The notes under the pieces: model-generated
Told to the model about the DNA's origin: nothing
Databases searched by the model: none
Seen by the model: the letters and a program-made list of their open reading frames with translations, nothing else
Shown here: positions 53,907 to 63,995 of the stretch, piece after piece
Numbering within the stretch: the stretch's first letter is position 1
How the letters are laid out: every line of letters starts with the position of its first letter
Assembly: GCF_000155475.1 (NCBI RefSeq)
Contig: NZ_DS990392.1
Span: 641,797 to 705,796, forward strand
From: Helicobacter cinaedi CCUG 18818 = ATCC BAA-847
GTDB taxonomy: Bacteria; Campylobacterota; Campylobacteria; Campylobacterales; Helicobacteraceae
DNA: 64,000 bases
Reading direction: 5' to 3'
Translations under genes and position numbers: made by a program

Positions 53907-55115
53907 CTACGCAAAATCCCTAAAGAGTTTGCCCACATCAACGCCACATATCACTTTATCCGCACATCTATCATAAATCCCCTTTGCACCATTTACCAAA
54001 TCATCGCTTGAAATGCCGTGGCTTATGGAAATCTTTGCTTCTAAATATGCGCTTAAGTTATCAAAAATCTTTAGAAACTCGCCATACACGCCATTAAACT
54101 CATCTCCATTATAAGTCTGCATTAGGCTTTCACTATCAGCGGTATAGCAAAAATGCTCTATCTTATAGCGATTGCTAAACTCATTTTGCGTAAAATAGCT
54201 TATATCTTCTTGTATATTTGGCGGCACAATGGCTAGAATCTTCTCATTCACCGCCTCTTCTTCTATCTTTTTGATAAACTCATCAAGCCCCTTCACACTT
54301 CGCTTAATAGGCGAGATAATATCACGCGTTAGAATCTCTGGCAAATCGTGGAATAATCCGCACAAAAAGTGATTAATCCGCATTTGCTTGCAACAGCCTA
54401 TATCAAAGCTTACCAAATACGCACTCAACGCCACAATAAGCGTATGCCCTAGCACAGAAGTCGCTGGGATTCTAGGCGTTTGACTCCATCGCTTTTGGAA
54501 TCTTAACTGTCCAAACATCGTTACAAGCTCTCTTACATTTTCATAAAGCATAATCTGCTGCATACCCGCTAGATGATAATGCTCCTCTACTTGCTTGTTA
54601 ATGATATTGCGGATATTTTGGACATCATACATATAGGGATTAAAATGATAAATAATATCAAACTCCCATTTAGACGCATAGTAGTGAGAAGCTTTTAGAA
54701 TCTGCCCTTCAATATTGCTTTTATTACTTGTGAGATATTCTCTCATTTGTGGGAAAAACTCATACATACCCAGTTCAGATTCTAGCTGATTGCAGACAAA
54801 ATTCACAAGCTCCTTATTGTGATGGGCTTGGAGCTTATGAAACACAGGGGGTTTAATGTCCGTTAGCACAATGCGTTCAAAAAACTCAAAGCAAAACTGC
54901 AAAATCAACGCTTCCCAATCTATACGCACCCCACACACATACTCTTCATACTTTGCCAAAAGATAAGCAATAACGATTTTATGGGCTTGTTTATCAAGCT
55001 CTACAAACTCCACAGGCGTGGCGTGGTCATTCCATCGGCGGATACTTGCTGCGACAAAAATCTTTTTTAATAGCTCCGGGCTTAATCTTGGGGGCTTTGG
55101 CATATCACAAGACAT
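53907..55115 (-). CDS. HD-domain hydrolase
   Basis: 402 residues. The metal-binding HD pair lies in LFHDLPEILTRDI (about residue 258), with an upstream His in SVLGHTLIVAL (about residue 220) and a later Asp in CYTADSESLM, as in the YfbR/HD_3 group of phosphohydrolases acting on nucleotides. The N-terminal half is helical with no known motif. TTAAGGAG precedes the ATG. Single gene. Confidence 0.75.
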   Translation of the reverse strand: MSCDMPKPPRLSPELLKKIFVAASIRRWNDHATPVEFVELDKQAHKIVIAYLLAKYEEYVCGVRIDWEALILQFCFEFFERIVLTDIKPPVFHKLQAHHNKELVNFVCNQLESELGMYEFFPQMREYLTSNKSNIEGQILKASHYYASKWEFDIIYHFNPYMYDVQNIRNIINKQVEEHYHLAGMQQIMLYENVRELVTMFGQLRFQKRWSQTPRIPATSVLGHTLIVALSAYLVSFDIGCCKQMRINHFLCGLFHDLPEILTRDIISPIKRSVKGLDEFIKKIEEEAVNEKILAIVPPNIQEDISYFTQNEFSNRYKIEHFCYTADSESLMQTYNGDEFNGVYGEFLKIFDNLSAYLEAKISISHGISSDDLVNGAKGIYDRCADKVICGVDVGKLFRDFA

Positions 55116-55240
55116 AAACGCTCCTTAATTTTTAGAATCTAGCCTATTTAGAATCACTAGATTCTATACTATTTTCTGTAAATCCCACACAAAATGGCAT
55201 TAAAAATGCTTGATAAACCCAAAAAATTAAGGAGTCTTGT

Positions 55241-55426
55241 ATGAGTCTTAAAAACAATATCAAAGTGGTAATTTGTGTATTGATGATGAGCCTAGCTTTG
55301 AGTGCATGTAGTAGCAAAAAGCAGCCGGTAGGGAACTTTCAAAGTGTGGAATGCCGCACGATCTGCACGAATGGAGTTTGCACACAGCAATGTGTTGGTG
55401 CTAGTGGGGATTATTACGCAAAATAA
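55241..55426 (+). CDS. Small lipoprotein
   Basis: 61 residues with a lipoprotein signal ending LALSACSS (lipobox LSAC), then a mature part of about 37 residues with four cysteines (ECRTICTNGVCTQQC). AAGGAG precedes the ATG. It ends 2 bases before the FUSC gene, which has no ribosome site of its own, so the two are probably coupled. Function unknown. Confidence 0.75.
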   Translation: MSLKNNIKVVICVLMMSLALSACSSKKQPVGNFQSVECRTICTNGVCTQQCVGASGDYYAK

Positions 55427-55428
55427 TT

Positions 55429-57417
55429 ATGCTAAAAACCTTGCATAATCTCATTTTTAGACGCTTTATTTATGTCTATGATGCGGGATATTTTGGACTT
55501 ATTTATTCTATAAAGGCAATGATTGCCCTAAGCATTAGCGGGGCGATTTGCTATGTTTCACTCGGTGCAGATGTGCTTATCTGGGCTGTGATGATGGCAA
55601 TGTATGTATTTTTTTTGAATGGCTTTAAAAGCAATAAGGATATGGATTGGAAATATCTTGTGCTTTTTGTGAGCTTTGTGTGTGGGCTTATACCCATTTT
55701 TGGCATACTAGATGAGAGCTTGTGGCTGATTCTGCTTTCTTCCTTTCTTGCCTTTAGCATAGGAGTAAGTGAAGTCTATGATAGCGACTTGCCAAAAGTG
55801 CTGAATCTTGTTTTAGTCAGTGCGTTAGTGGCGGTTATCTATGTAAGCTCACACCCAAATGTGCCTTTGTGGCACAGCATTTTAGCGGCTTTCATCGGCG
55901 GAAGCGTGAGTATATTTGTGAGACTTTTTGTGTCTTTTGGGGAGTATGGACGCTTTATTCAAGTGCAGTTTGCCCTTATCCTTATCTACTTATCAAGTAT
56001 GAGTAAGTCGCTTGGGAGCAAGGACTATGCGTTGTTTCAATCCACTTTTACTCATCACTTCCCCCTGCTGAAAAGTAAGCTCACCTCACAATCAGCCAAA
56101 ATCAAAGACACCCATTCTATCAAAAATCACAAACGCGCCCTATTTTATCTCTACAAGCTTGAATCTATCTGCTACACGCTTGATATACTACACGATTATT
56201 TTAAGATTCACAATTCTGTCCTGCTTCAATCTTTGCGTGATGAGATTACACAGAATCTAGGGGAGCTTAAGCTTATCTTTTTTGGGAAAAAGCCAAATAT
56301 CAGCAAAACTTCATTCCTTGAAGCCCACAAGGTGATACAAGATTCTCATTTTCTTAACGCACTAAAGATTTTTTACTCAAAGATAGAATCTTTCACACGC
56401 CTTTCATCGCTGCAATCTCAAGCCTTTGTAGAAAATCCCAAAGCAAAAACGCTAAAAAGTATGTATAAAGAGCTTAAGGCAAATCCACTGCCATTTTTCT
56501 ATGGCATTACTTATGCAAGTGCGATGAGTATTGCGATGTTTATCGCACAATTTTTTCATATCAATCACGGGGCTTGGATTGCCCTTGGGGTGATGACTAT
56601 GATGAATCAAAATATAGATATGATTAAAACTCTAGGCAAAGATTCTATCCTTGGGAGTTTTATGGGGCTTGTGCTGGGGGTAATTCTAGTGCTTTTTGGG
56701 TTTGGGCATACTTGGCTCTATGTGATTTTTATACTCAATCTTTTTTTGGTGATTTATTTTAAATCCTATCCTTTTATGCTTTGGTCTTTGGTGCTTATGC
56801 TTGAGCTTGTGCTGATGTTTGCTTTTGTAGATGATAATTTTATTGAGCTTATTTTGTATCGGTTTGGCGATATTTTATTTGGATTTCTTATCGCCTTTTT
56901 GACTGCTAAAATTATCTATCCGCGATATAGCGCTGATGAGTTTATCCCTAAGCTCAAAAGCACCCTACAAATCCTAGCCACACTCACACTTGATTTAGAG
57001 CAGGATAAGCAGCACATTTTGCAGGAACAAAATCAGCTTATACGCAGTTTTGATGATCTTTCACTCCTTATTCATAAAAATAAAGATAATAACAAACGCT
57101 ATCCTGCCACCATTTTACAGCAATTTGATAGCTTACAAGAGCATTTTTTGAATCTTAAAAATCTTAGCATTATTTTGTGCGAGAAGATTCAGGCTACACC
57201 GCAGGAAAACACCCTACTTCTAAAAAATGACTTAAAAGCCCTGCGTGTGCGGTATGAAATGCTTTGTGCCTTGCTAGATTCTAAGCCATATTATTTTAGC
57301 ACTGATGAAGATGAGCGATTTTTACTAAAAGATACACAGGTTTATCCTACAATTTTAGCCATTTTTGAATCCCAAAATCACATCTATGAGTTTTTGCATA
57401 TCGTGGTAAAAAAATAA
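55429..57417 (+). CDS. FUSC-family inner-membrane protein (YccS-like)
   Basis: 662 residues. Two clusters of about five helices (residues 25-190 and 365-490) each followed by a helical cytoplasmic part, the YccS/YhfK/FUSC plan of aromatic-acid or compound exporters. [19 protein letters not shown] opens the second cluster. Substrate unknown. Coupled to the small lipoprotein upstream. Confidence 0.8.
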   Translation: MLKTLHNLIFRRFIYVYDAGYFGLIYSIKAMIALSISGAICYVSLGADVLIWAVMMAMYVFFLNGFKSNKDMDWKYLVLFVSFVCGLIPIFGILDESLWLILLSSFLAFSIGVSEVYDSDLPKVLNLVLVSALVAVIYVSSHPNVPLWHSILAAFIGGSVSIFVRLFVSFGEYGRFIQVQFALILIYLSSMSKSLGSKDYALFQSTFTHHFPLLKSKLTSQSAKIKDTHSIKNHKRALFYLYKLESICYTLDILHDYFKIHNSVLLQSLRDEITQNLGELKLIFFGKKPNISKTSFLEAHKVIQDSHFLNALKIFYSKIESFTRLSSLQSQAFVENPKAKTLKSMYKELKANPLPFFYGITYASAMSIAMFIAQFFHINHGAWIALGVMTMMNQNIDMIKTLGKDSILGSFMGLVLGVILVLFGFGHTWLYVIFILNLFLVIYFKSYPFMLWSLVLMLELVLMFAFVDDNFIELILYRFGDILFGFLIAFLTAKIIYPRYSADEFIPKLKSTLQILATLTLDLEQDKQHILQEQNQLIRSFDDLSLLIHKNKDNNKRYPATILQQFDSLQEHFLNLKNLSIILCEKIQATPQENTLLLKNDLKALRVRYEMLCALLDSKPYYFSTDEDERFLLKDTQVYPTILAIFESQNHIYEFLHIVVKK

Positions 57418-57493
57418 TGATTTAAGCCAAACTTCCCTACAATATGCGACATTTTTGACGCAACATTTGCGATACTTACACAAAAGGATTGTT

Positions 57494-58603
57494 ATGAAAA
57501 GAGCATTAATCACAGGGATTACAGGGCAAGATGGAGCATACTTAGCAGAGTTTTTACTCAAAAAGGGCTATGAGGTGCACGGCATCAAACGCCGAAGCTC
57601 ACTTTTTAACACTGATAGGATAGATCACCTTTACCAAGACCCACACATTGATAATCGTAACTTTTTCTTACACTATGGGGATTTGACAGATTCTATGAAT
57701 CTTACACGCATTATTGCTGACACAAAACCTGATGAGATTTATAATCTCGCGGCAATGAGCCATGTAGCCGTAAGCTTTGAAACGCCAGAATACACCGCCA
57801 ACGCCGATGGCATAGGCACACTTAGAATCTTAGAGGCGGTGAGACTACTTGGACTAGCAGAAAAAAGCAAAATCTATCAGGCTTCTACAAGTGAGCTTTA
57901 TGGGCTAGTGCAGGAGATTCCACAAAGTGAGAAAACGCCCTTTTACCCCCGCTCCCCTTATGCGTGTGCGAAGCTCTATGCGTATTGGATAACGGTGAAT
58001 TACAGAGAGGCATATAATATTTTTGCGAGTAATGGAATCTTATTTAACCACGAAAGCCCCATACGAGGGGAGACTTTTGTAACGCGAAAAATCACTCGTG
58101 CGGTAGCAAAAATCGCCCTAGGACTGCAAGATAAGCTCTATTTAGGGAATCTCTCTGCCAAACGCGATTGGGGACACGCTAAAGATTATGTGCGTATGAT
58201 GTGGCTTATTTTACAAGCGAGTAAGGCTGAAGATTGGGTTATCGCCACAGGCGTTACCACTGAAGTGCGGGACTTTGTCAAAATGGCATTTAATGAGCTA
58301 GGCATTGAGATAGAGTTTAGGGGCGAAGGTGTGAATGAAAAGGGCTATATCAAGGCTTGTAATGGGGAGTTTAAGCTAGAGCTTGGCAAAGAAGTAGTGT
58401 GTGTAGATGAACGCTACTTCCGCCCAACTGAAGTGGATTTACTCATCGGTGATGCGAGTAAGGCGAGAGAAAAGCTAGGGTGGATTCCAGAATATGACTT
58501 AAACGCCCTTGTGAAAGATATGGTGCAGAGTGATTTGAAGCTTATGCAAAAGGATAAATACCTAAAAGATGGCGGTTATAAGATTCTAAGCTATTTTGAG
58601 TAA
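57494..58603 (+). CDS. gmd: GDP-mannose 4,6-dehydratase
   Basis: 369 residues from ATG 57494 (AAAGGA upstream). NAD-binding [14 protein letters not shown] at residues 7-20; catalytic YACAK (YxxxK) in [14 protein letters not shown] with the STSELYG Thr/Glu segment. It converts GDP-D-mannose to GDP-4-keto-6-deoxymannose, precursor of GDP-fucose or rhamnose for surface glycans. No fucose synthase follows in the window; the next gene is convergent. Confidence 0.95.
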   Translation: MKRALITGITGQDGAYLAEFLLKKGYEVHGIKRRSSLFNTDRIDHLYQDPHIDNRNFFLHYGDLTDSMNLTRIIADTKPDEIYNLAAMSHVAVSFETPEYTANADGIGTLRILEAVRLLGLAEKSKIYQASTSELYGLVQEIPQSEKTPFYPRSPYACAKLYAYWITVNYREAYNIFASNGILFNHESPIRGETFVTRKITRAVAKIALGLQDKLYLGNLSAKRDWGHAKDYVRMMWLILQASKAEDWVIATGVTTEVRDFVKMAFNELGIEIEFRGEGVNEKGYIKACNGEFKLELGKEVVCVDERYFRPTEVDLLIGDASKAREKLGWIPEYDLNALVKDMVQSDLKLMQKDKYLKDGGYKILSYFE

Positions 58604-58654
58604 CACATACGCAGAGATGGCTAGAATCTAAATAATAGCGACTATACCCACTCT

Positions 58655-58694
58655 CCGTCATTGCGAGACTTGCCGCAGGGCAAGGCGTGGCAAT
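58655..58694. repeat. Dispersed inverted repeat, family 2 (copy 2), overlapping nikE end
   Basis: CCGTCATTGCGAGACTTGCC-GCAG-GGCAAG...GGCAATG; CTTGCC/GGCAAG and CATTGC/GCAATG pair. The nikE stop (58658-58660) and its last dozen codons lie inside the repeat. Confidence 0.75.
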
Positions 58695-59407
58695 GAGCAA
58701 TTTCTAAGTTTGCCTTGCTCTAGCAAATACACCTTTTCACAAAATCGCAGGGCAATGTTTTCATCGTGGGTAATAAGCACCACAGAAGCCCTACTCTCCC
58801 CCTGCCACTCACGCAAAAACGCCAATACCTCATCGCATAGCTCATAATCAAGCCCTGATAAACTCTCATCTAAAATTAAGATTCTAGGATTGAGTAACAA
58901 AGCACGGATAAGGCAGATTCTCTGTGCCTCCCCACCAGAAATCATCGCTACGCTTTTGCTTAAAATATCTTTAGGCAAACCTAACTTTTGGCATAGCTCA
59001 ATTATCCGCTTATCTATCTGCTCTTTTCTCTGTCCCGCTCTTAGATACAAAAGCGGCTCTAATATATTCTCATAGCAACTAAATCGCGGATTCAAACTAG
59101 AGATAGAATCTTGAAAAAGCATTTGCACTTGTGAGTAAAAACTCCGCCTTTGACTAAGCTCATTAAACTTAAGAGCTTTGCCATTCAAACGCACCTGCCC
59201 CACCTGCCCTAACTCATCAAGGCTAGGAGATAAGATTCCACACATTATTTGTGTCAATGTGCTTTTCCCACAGCCGCTACTCCCCATAATCGCATAAGTT
59301 TTCCCACTCTCAATTTTCAAAGAAATATGCGACAAAATCCGCTTTTCACTCTTATAAAACACACGATAAGTGCGATGATAAAAGGATATATTTTCTAGCT
59401 CTAGCAT
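58658..59407 (-). CDS. nikE: ABC transporter ATPase NikE (nickel/peptide family)
   Basis: 249 residues. Walker A GSSGCGKST, signature ISGGEAQRI, Walker B ILILDESLSG, switch His ITHDE. It pairs with the ATPase half of the fused gene upstream, whose end it overlaps by 7 bases. The C-terminal SLPRLALRQVSQ is encoded by a dispersed repeat, so the native tail has probably been replaced. Confidence 0.9.
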   Translation of the reverse strand: MLELENISFYHRTYRVFYKSEKRILSHISLKIESGKTYAIMGSSGCGKSTLTQIMCGILSPSLDELGQVGQVRLNGKALKFNELSQRRSFYSQVQMLFQDSISSLNPRFSCYENILEPLLYLRAGQRKEQIDKRIIELCQKLGLPKDILSKSVAMISGGEAQRICLIRALLLNPRILILDESLSGLDYELCDEVLAFLREWQGESRASVVLITHDENIALRFCEKVYLLEQGKLRNCSLPRLALRQVSQ

Positions 59408-61194
59408 AGCTCCCCTTGTGGCAAATCTTTGCGATTTTTATGCGATATGCCTTGAGTTAAGATTCTATTCAAGCGTTGTAATGTCGGGCTTTGCGGCGGA
59501 TTTATAAAATCCCCCTTAGCATTTGCTACACTCACTTTGCTATGCCCTTTAGTCTCATCTCTTTGAATCTTGCCTCTTTCAATGATTCTGCCTTGAGAGA
59601 TGACACTCACACGCTCCGCATACTCTGCTACCACTTCCAAATCGTGCGTGATAAGCAAAATCCCTAAAGACTTTTGCTTTTGCAAACTTTTTAAGGTGCT
59701 TAGAATCTCCTTTGCTTTTCCTTTATCTAAATCACTGCTAGGCTCATCAGCGATGATAAAAGGTGCTTGTGTCAGCAAAGCAAGGGCTATCATCGCCCTT
59801 TGTAGCATTCCCCCACTTAGCTCAAAGGGATAAGATTCTAAATAGGCTACATCTAGCCCAGCTTGTGTAAAACACTCTAGGATAAATGCCTTATTATAAG
59901 GCTTTTTTAAGGCTTTTAAGCTCTCTTTGCAATGGGCGTGGAGCGTTAGAAGCGGATTAAAGCAAGTCCTAGGATTTTGCATAATGCTTATAAACGCCCT
60001 GCCCCGATACGCCACGGGATTTATCGCTGCATTATTAAGACACACTTCGCCGCTTATTTGCGTGAGATTATTAGCCATAAAGCCCTGCAACGCATAGGCA
60101 ATAAGCGACTTGCCACTGCCACTTCTGCCAAGCAGTGCTACACATTCCCCACGCTTTAGCTCCAAGTCTATGGAGGATAAAAGCGGAGTGCTAGAATCTA
60201 GCATTATAGAATCCTGCGTTTTAGAATCTCGCTTAAGATTCAAATCCCCCTTATAATTGTTTTTGGCAATACTCAAATTCACAACACTCAAACTCTGTAT
60301 ATCGCTTATAGCTAGATTCTCCAAATCTTTACCTACGCCTTTTATGTCATCAAGCCCAACCTTCACTCCAAGCCCATCTCTCAAACTCTCCCCCAAAAGA
60401 TTACACAACGCCACGCTTATAAACAACGCCAATCCCGGATACATAATCAAATGCGGATAATCCCACATATATTCCTTTGCTTCACTTATCATCACACCCC
60501 ATTCCGCATTTGGTGGTTGCACCCCAAGCCCCAGAAATGATAGCCCCGCAATATGTAGCATAATATGCCCCACATCCATACTTACTAACACAAGGCATTG
60601 ACTCATAATAGGCGTAAAAAGATGCCGCTTAAAGCGTTGAAATCCACTTGCTCCAAATGTATAAGATAAAAGGATATATTCCTTATTTTTAAGGCTAAAG
60701 ACAATTCCACGCACGATTCTTGCATACCACGCCCAATGTGTCAAAACAATGGCAAGGATTACATTTTCTAGCCCAGCTCCTAAGATTCCCACCATAAACA
60801 GAGAAAGGGCGATTGTGGGCACACTCATAAAAATATCACAAATCCGCATACACACACTATCAATCCACCCACCTAAAAAGCCGCATAATCCCCCTATGCA
60901 AATCCCCAAAGCCATAATCCAAGCTAAAATCACAAAGGTGCTGCCAAGTGAGATTCTAGCGCCATACAATAGCCTAGAGCATATATCTCTGCCCAAATAA
61001 TCCGTGCCTAAAATATGCTCCACACTACTTGCAAGAAGTCTTGCATCAAGATTTTGCATATCAGGCGGATAGGGGGCGATAAATGGGGCAAAAACTGCCA
61101 CAGTACATAAAATCATCACTCCACACAAAGCTATTTTTCCATACAAATCCATTTTGCCAACAAGGCTTAGCCCCCTTAGAGAATCTACTCTCAT
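59401..61194 (-). CDS. nikD: Fused permease-ATPase NikC-NikD
   Basis: 597 residues joining two usual subunits. Residues 1-285 are a DppC/NikC permease (six helices; HILGTDYLGRDICSRLLYG start motif; EAA-like loop HWAWYARIVRG...). Residues 330-560 are an ATPase with Walker A GRSGSGKS, signature LSGGMLQRAM and Walker B FIIADEPSSDLD. The linker is Asp/Ser/Lys-rich. Enterohepatic Helicobacter NikABDE systems lack a separate NikC, which fits this fusion. It overlaps nikB by four bases (ATGA). Confidence 0.9.
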   Translation of the reverse strand: MRVDSLRGLSLVGKMDLYGKIALCGVMILCTVAVFAPFIAPYPPDMQNLDARLLASSVEHILGTDYLGRDICSRLLYGARISLGSTFVILAWIMALGICIGGLCGFLGGWIDSVCMRICDIFMSVPTIALSLFMVGILGAGLENVILAIVLTHWAWYARIVRGIVFSLKNKEYILLSYTFGASGFQRFKRHLFTPIMSQCLVLVSMDVGHIMLHIAGLSFLGLGVQPPNAEWGVMISEAKEYMWDYPHLIMYPGLALFISVALCNLLGESLRDGLGVKVGLDDIKGVGKDLENLAISDIQSLSVVNLSIAKNNYKGDLNLKRDSKTQDSIMLDSSTPLLSSIDLELKRGECVALLGRSGSGKSLIAYALQGFMANNLTQISGEVCLNNAAINPVAYRGRAFISIMQNPRTCFNPLLTLHAHCKESLKALKKPYNKAFILECFTQAGLDVAYLESYPFELSGGMLQRAMIALALLTQAPFIIADEPSSDLDKGKAKEILSTLKSLQKQKSLGILLITHDLEVVAEYAERVSVISQGRIIERGKIQRDETKGHSKVSVANAKGDFINPPQSPTLQRLNRILTQGISHKNRKDLPQGELC

Positions 61195-62147
61195 AGAATC
61201 TTGCCCTTTTGCTTCTGCATAGTCGCCCTAACGCGTGGGTCAAGCACTCCATAGAGAATATCCACTATCGCATTACACAGCACAAAGCACACACACATCA
61301 CCACGATAAAGCACTCAATCACCGGATAATCGTGATTAGCAATGCCCTGAATGCTATACAACCCAATGCCGGGCAACGCAAACACGCACTCAATCACAAT
61401 TGCCCCGCCAATCAGCTCCCCTATGTGCATACCCATTGCCGTAAGAATAGGTAAAAACGCATTGTAAAAAATATGCACGATATGCAATCTCACACCGCGA
61501 ATATTCCGCATTTTAGCATACACGATATACCGCTCTTTCTGCACTTCTAGCATATTTGCACGGATGAGCCTAGCATTAATACACATAGACATCAAGGCTA
61601 TACTCATGCTAGGCAAAATAAAGCTTTTGCCCCCCTCCATTCCCACAGCTGGAAGCCACCCAAGATAAACGCTAAAAAACAGCACAAGCAAAAAGGCAAG
61701 CCAAAAGTTTGGCATACTCACACCCACAAAGCAAAAAATCCTTATCACAGAATCTAATAACCTATTATGATAATACGCACTTAAAATCCCAAGCAGCAAG
61801 GAACAAACAAAGCTTAACACAAACCCACAACACACAAGCATTAAAGTCGTAGGCAAAAAATGTAAAAAATCTTCACTCACACTTCTACCTGTCATATATG
61901 AAGTGCCAAAATCAAGCCTTATAGCATCTTTAAGCCACAAGGCATATTGTGTCAAAAGCGATTTATCTAAGCCAAACTCCGCCCTTAGCTCATTTACTAG
62001 CTCGGGCGTAGCGGGGAGATTTGATTGTAAAATATAGCTCATCACTGGATCGCTCCCGCCCAAACGCAACAAGCAAAATGCAATAAATGAGCTTATAAGC
62101 ACAGTGGGGATAATCCACAAAATTCTAGAAATAAATATTGACTTCAC
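61191..62147 (-). CDS. nikB: ABC permease NikB (nickel/peptide family)
   Basis: 318 residues from a GTG start, six helices, the DppB/NikB first-helix pattern ILWIIPTVLISSFIAF, TSYMTGRSVSEDF and the EAA-type loop RANMLEVQKERYIVYAK. It forms the membrane channel with the permease half of NikCD. Confidence 0.9.
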   Translation of the reverse strand: MKSIFISRILWIIPTVLISSFIAFCLLRLGGSDPVMSYILQSNLPATPELVNELRAEFGLDKSLLTQYALWLKDAIRLDFGTSYMTGRSVSEDFLHFLPTTLMLVCCGFVLSFVCSLLLGILSAYYHNRLLDSVIRIFCFVGVSMPNFWLAFLLVLFFSVYLGWLPAVGMEGGKSFILPSMSIALMSMCINARLIRANMLEVQKERYIVYAKMRNIRGVRLHIVHIFYNAFLPILTAMGMHIGELIGGAIVIECVFALPGIGLYSIQGIANHDYPVIECFIVVMCVCFVLCNAIVDILYGVLDPRVRATMQKQKGKIL

Positions 62148-62216
62148 GCTTTTTTCTCACTTTTTTTTTACAGAGCCTTTTTATACAGCCACGCACAGCT
62201 TGTTTTACCCTGAATC

Positions 62217-63803
62217 TTACTCATACATTTCCCAAAATGGCACTTCATAGCCCACCACACCCATTTGTATGCCTTTAATCTTTTTATGCGCGATGGCTTT
62301 ATTTTTTTGTAATGTAAGCGGGAGATACACGCCACTCTCTTCAAGTATATTTAATACTTTGCTTAGCTTACTTTTAAAATCTTTAGATTCTGTATTTGTA
62401 GCAATCACATCACGCAAAGCCTTTTCAAGCAAAGGCTTATTCTCTAGCCCCGATTGTGCGGAAAAATCAATATGCCCGGGCATAAGCATAGAATGCAACA
62501 CACTCAAAGGCTCATAGGGTGCGCCCCAAGTCTCGCTAAAGGCTAAATCAAACTGCCCTTTGAGCAAACGATTTTGATACATACTTGACTCACTTGCCTT
62601 AAGCCGCACTTTTATTCCTGCTTTTTGTAAATCACTTTGGACTATTTCAGCCATCATTTTATGGGCTGGATTATCCCCACTAAATAGAATCTCAATCCCT
62701 TTTTGAGTGAGATTTTCTAGCGCGGCAGGATTCACGCCACTTGGTATATTTTCTTTATTCAAAAGTGAAAGCACAAAGGCTTTAGAATCCGCCCCATTAC
62801 CCTGCCCTGTCTTGTTAGCCTGATACTCACAGCTCATAAAACACTCCGCCACTTCTTGCAGCCCCCCATAAACCGCTAAAACAAGCTTTTGCTTATCAAT
62901 CATAGAGCCTAAGCCTTTGCGTAATTTTTGATTCAGCGTAAAATCCCCAAGCCTGAGATTATGTGAGCTAGAGTTAAATACAAGGCTTGTAGTAGATAGG
63001 GGCAAACTCATATAAGTGGCAAACTTTTTGTCATTTTGCATGCTTTTAAATATTTCAAGCGGAATTTGATCATTACCATAAATCAAGTCAATCTGCCCAC
63101 TTTTAAGGGCGGCAAGTTTGGCATTTGGATCAAAAATAACCTTTAAAACTATCTCATCATAGTAGATTCCATTATATCGCTCCGAGTCCCAATAATGCGG
63201 ATTTTTCTGCAAGGTATCGCTAATGCCAAGCTTTGAATCTACTAGCATATACGCACCTGTGCCGATGGGCTTTGGATTATATTTAATTAAATCTAAATCT
63301 TTTGGAAAAGCACTTGGGGCTAGGAATCTAAATGGACGCACCACGGCTAGTTCATTAAGTGTTGGACTATATGGGGCTTTTAGGGTAAGTTTTATGCTGT
63401 AATCATCAAGCTTTTTTACAGATTCAATATGCCCAACCAAACCACTCCAAGAATGACGCACTTTATTTTTAAGGACAGAATTAAAATTGATAAGCACTGC
63501 ATCGGCATTAAACACCTCTCCATTTGAAAATTTCACCCCCTTACGCAAGATGAAAGTATAAGATAACCCATCTTTGCTTATCTGCCAAGAAGTGGCTAAA
63601 TGCGGGATAATCCTGCCATTTTTATCCGCACTCACTAAACCTTCATAAATGCTATTTTGAGCAAACATCGCATTGCCCTGATAGCCTTGTGGATTCATCA
63701 CGCCAATATTACTTGAAACCGCCATAATCAAGGTATTTTTGCCATACAATGTCCCAAATGTGAAACTCATCAAAAATAGAATCTTTACCATATAACCCCG
63801 CAT
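62217..63803 (-). CDS. nikA: Periplasmic solute-binding protein NikA (nickel/peptide family)
   Basis: 528 residues from ATG 63803 (GGAG 5 bases upstream; another ATG at 63809). Signal peptide VKILFLMSFTFGTLYG, then the SBP family 5 pattern IYEGLVSADKNGRIIPHLATSW and KNPHYWDSERYNG. It binds nickel chelates, or peptides, and delivers them to NikB/NikCD. Since Helicobacter needs nickel for urease and hydrogenase and this gene set matches NikABDE, I favour nickel. Confidence 0.85.
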   Translation of the reverse strand: MRGYMVKILFLMSFTFGTLYGKNTLIMAVSSNIGVMNPQGYQGNAMFAQNSIYEGLVSADKNGRIIPHLATSWQISKDGLSYTFILRKGVKFSNGEVFNADAVLINFNSVLKNKVRHSWSGLVGHIESVKKLDDYSIKLTLKAPYSPTLNELAVVRPFRFLAPSAFPKDLDLIKYNPKPIGTGAYMLVDSKLGISDTLQKNPHYWDSERYNGIYYDEIVLKVIFDPNAKLAALKSGQIDLIYGNDQIPLEIFKSMQNDKKFATYMSLPLSTTSLVFNSSSHNLRLGDFTLNQKLRKGLGSMIDKQKLVLAVYGGLQEVAECFMSCEYQANKTGQGNGADSKAFVLSLLNKENIPSGVNPAALENLTQKGIEILFSGDNPAHKMMAEIVQSDLQKAGIKVRLKASESSMYQNRLLKGQFDLAFSETWGAPYEPLSVLHSMLMPGHIDFSAQSGLENKPLLEKALRDVIATNTESKDFKSKLSKVLNILEESGVYLPLTLQKNKAIAHKKIKGIQMGVVGYEVPFWEMYE

Positions 63804-63875
63804 ACACACTCCATAGATTGAAATTCATAAGAAATTCTATTGTATCATATTTAACGCATAAAAAAATGAAGGAAG

Positions 63876-63900
63876 TAATACTAAATTAATTAAATTAATA
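63876..63900 (-). promoter_or_regulatory. Possible NikR operator upstream of nikA
   Basis: On the minus strand TATTAAT-N11-AGTATTA. The spacing equals the Helicobacter NikR site TATWATT-N11-AATWATA, but the half-sites match only partly (six and about five of seven). It lies about 70-100 bases before the nikA start. Tentative. Confidence 0.3.
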
Positions 63901-63959
63901 TAGAACACTTCATCAGCAGCTTACAAGCCGACACTTACAAAAAAACCTTTTATTATTCT

Positions 63960-63995
63960 TTTGTAGCTAAAATTGCTGGAAATTTTAGCTACAAA
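63960..63995. repeat. 15-base perfect hairpin at window edge
   Basis: TTTGTAGCTAAAATT (63960-63974), loop GCTGGA, AATTTTAGCTACAAA (63981-63995). Long and perfect, but not followed by a T run inside the window on either strand, so a terminator call is uncertain. Confidence 0.75.
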
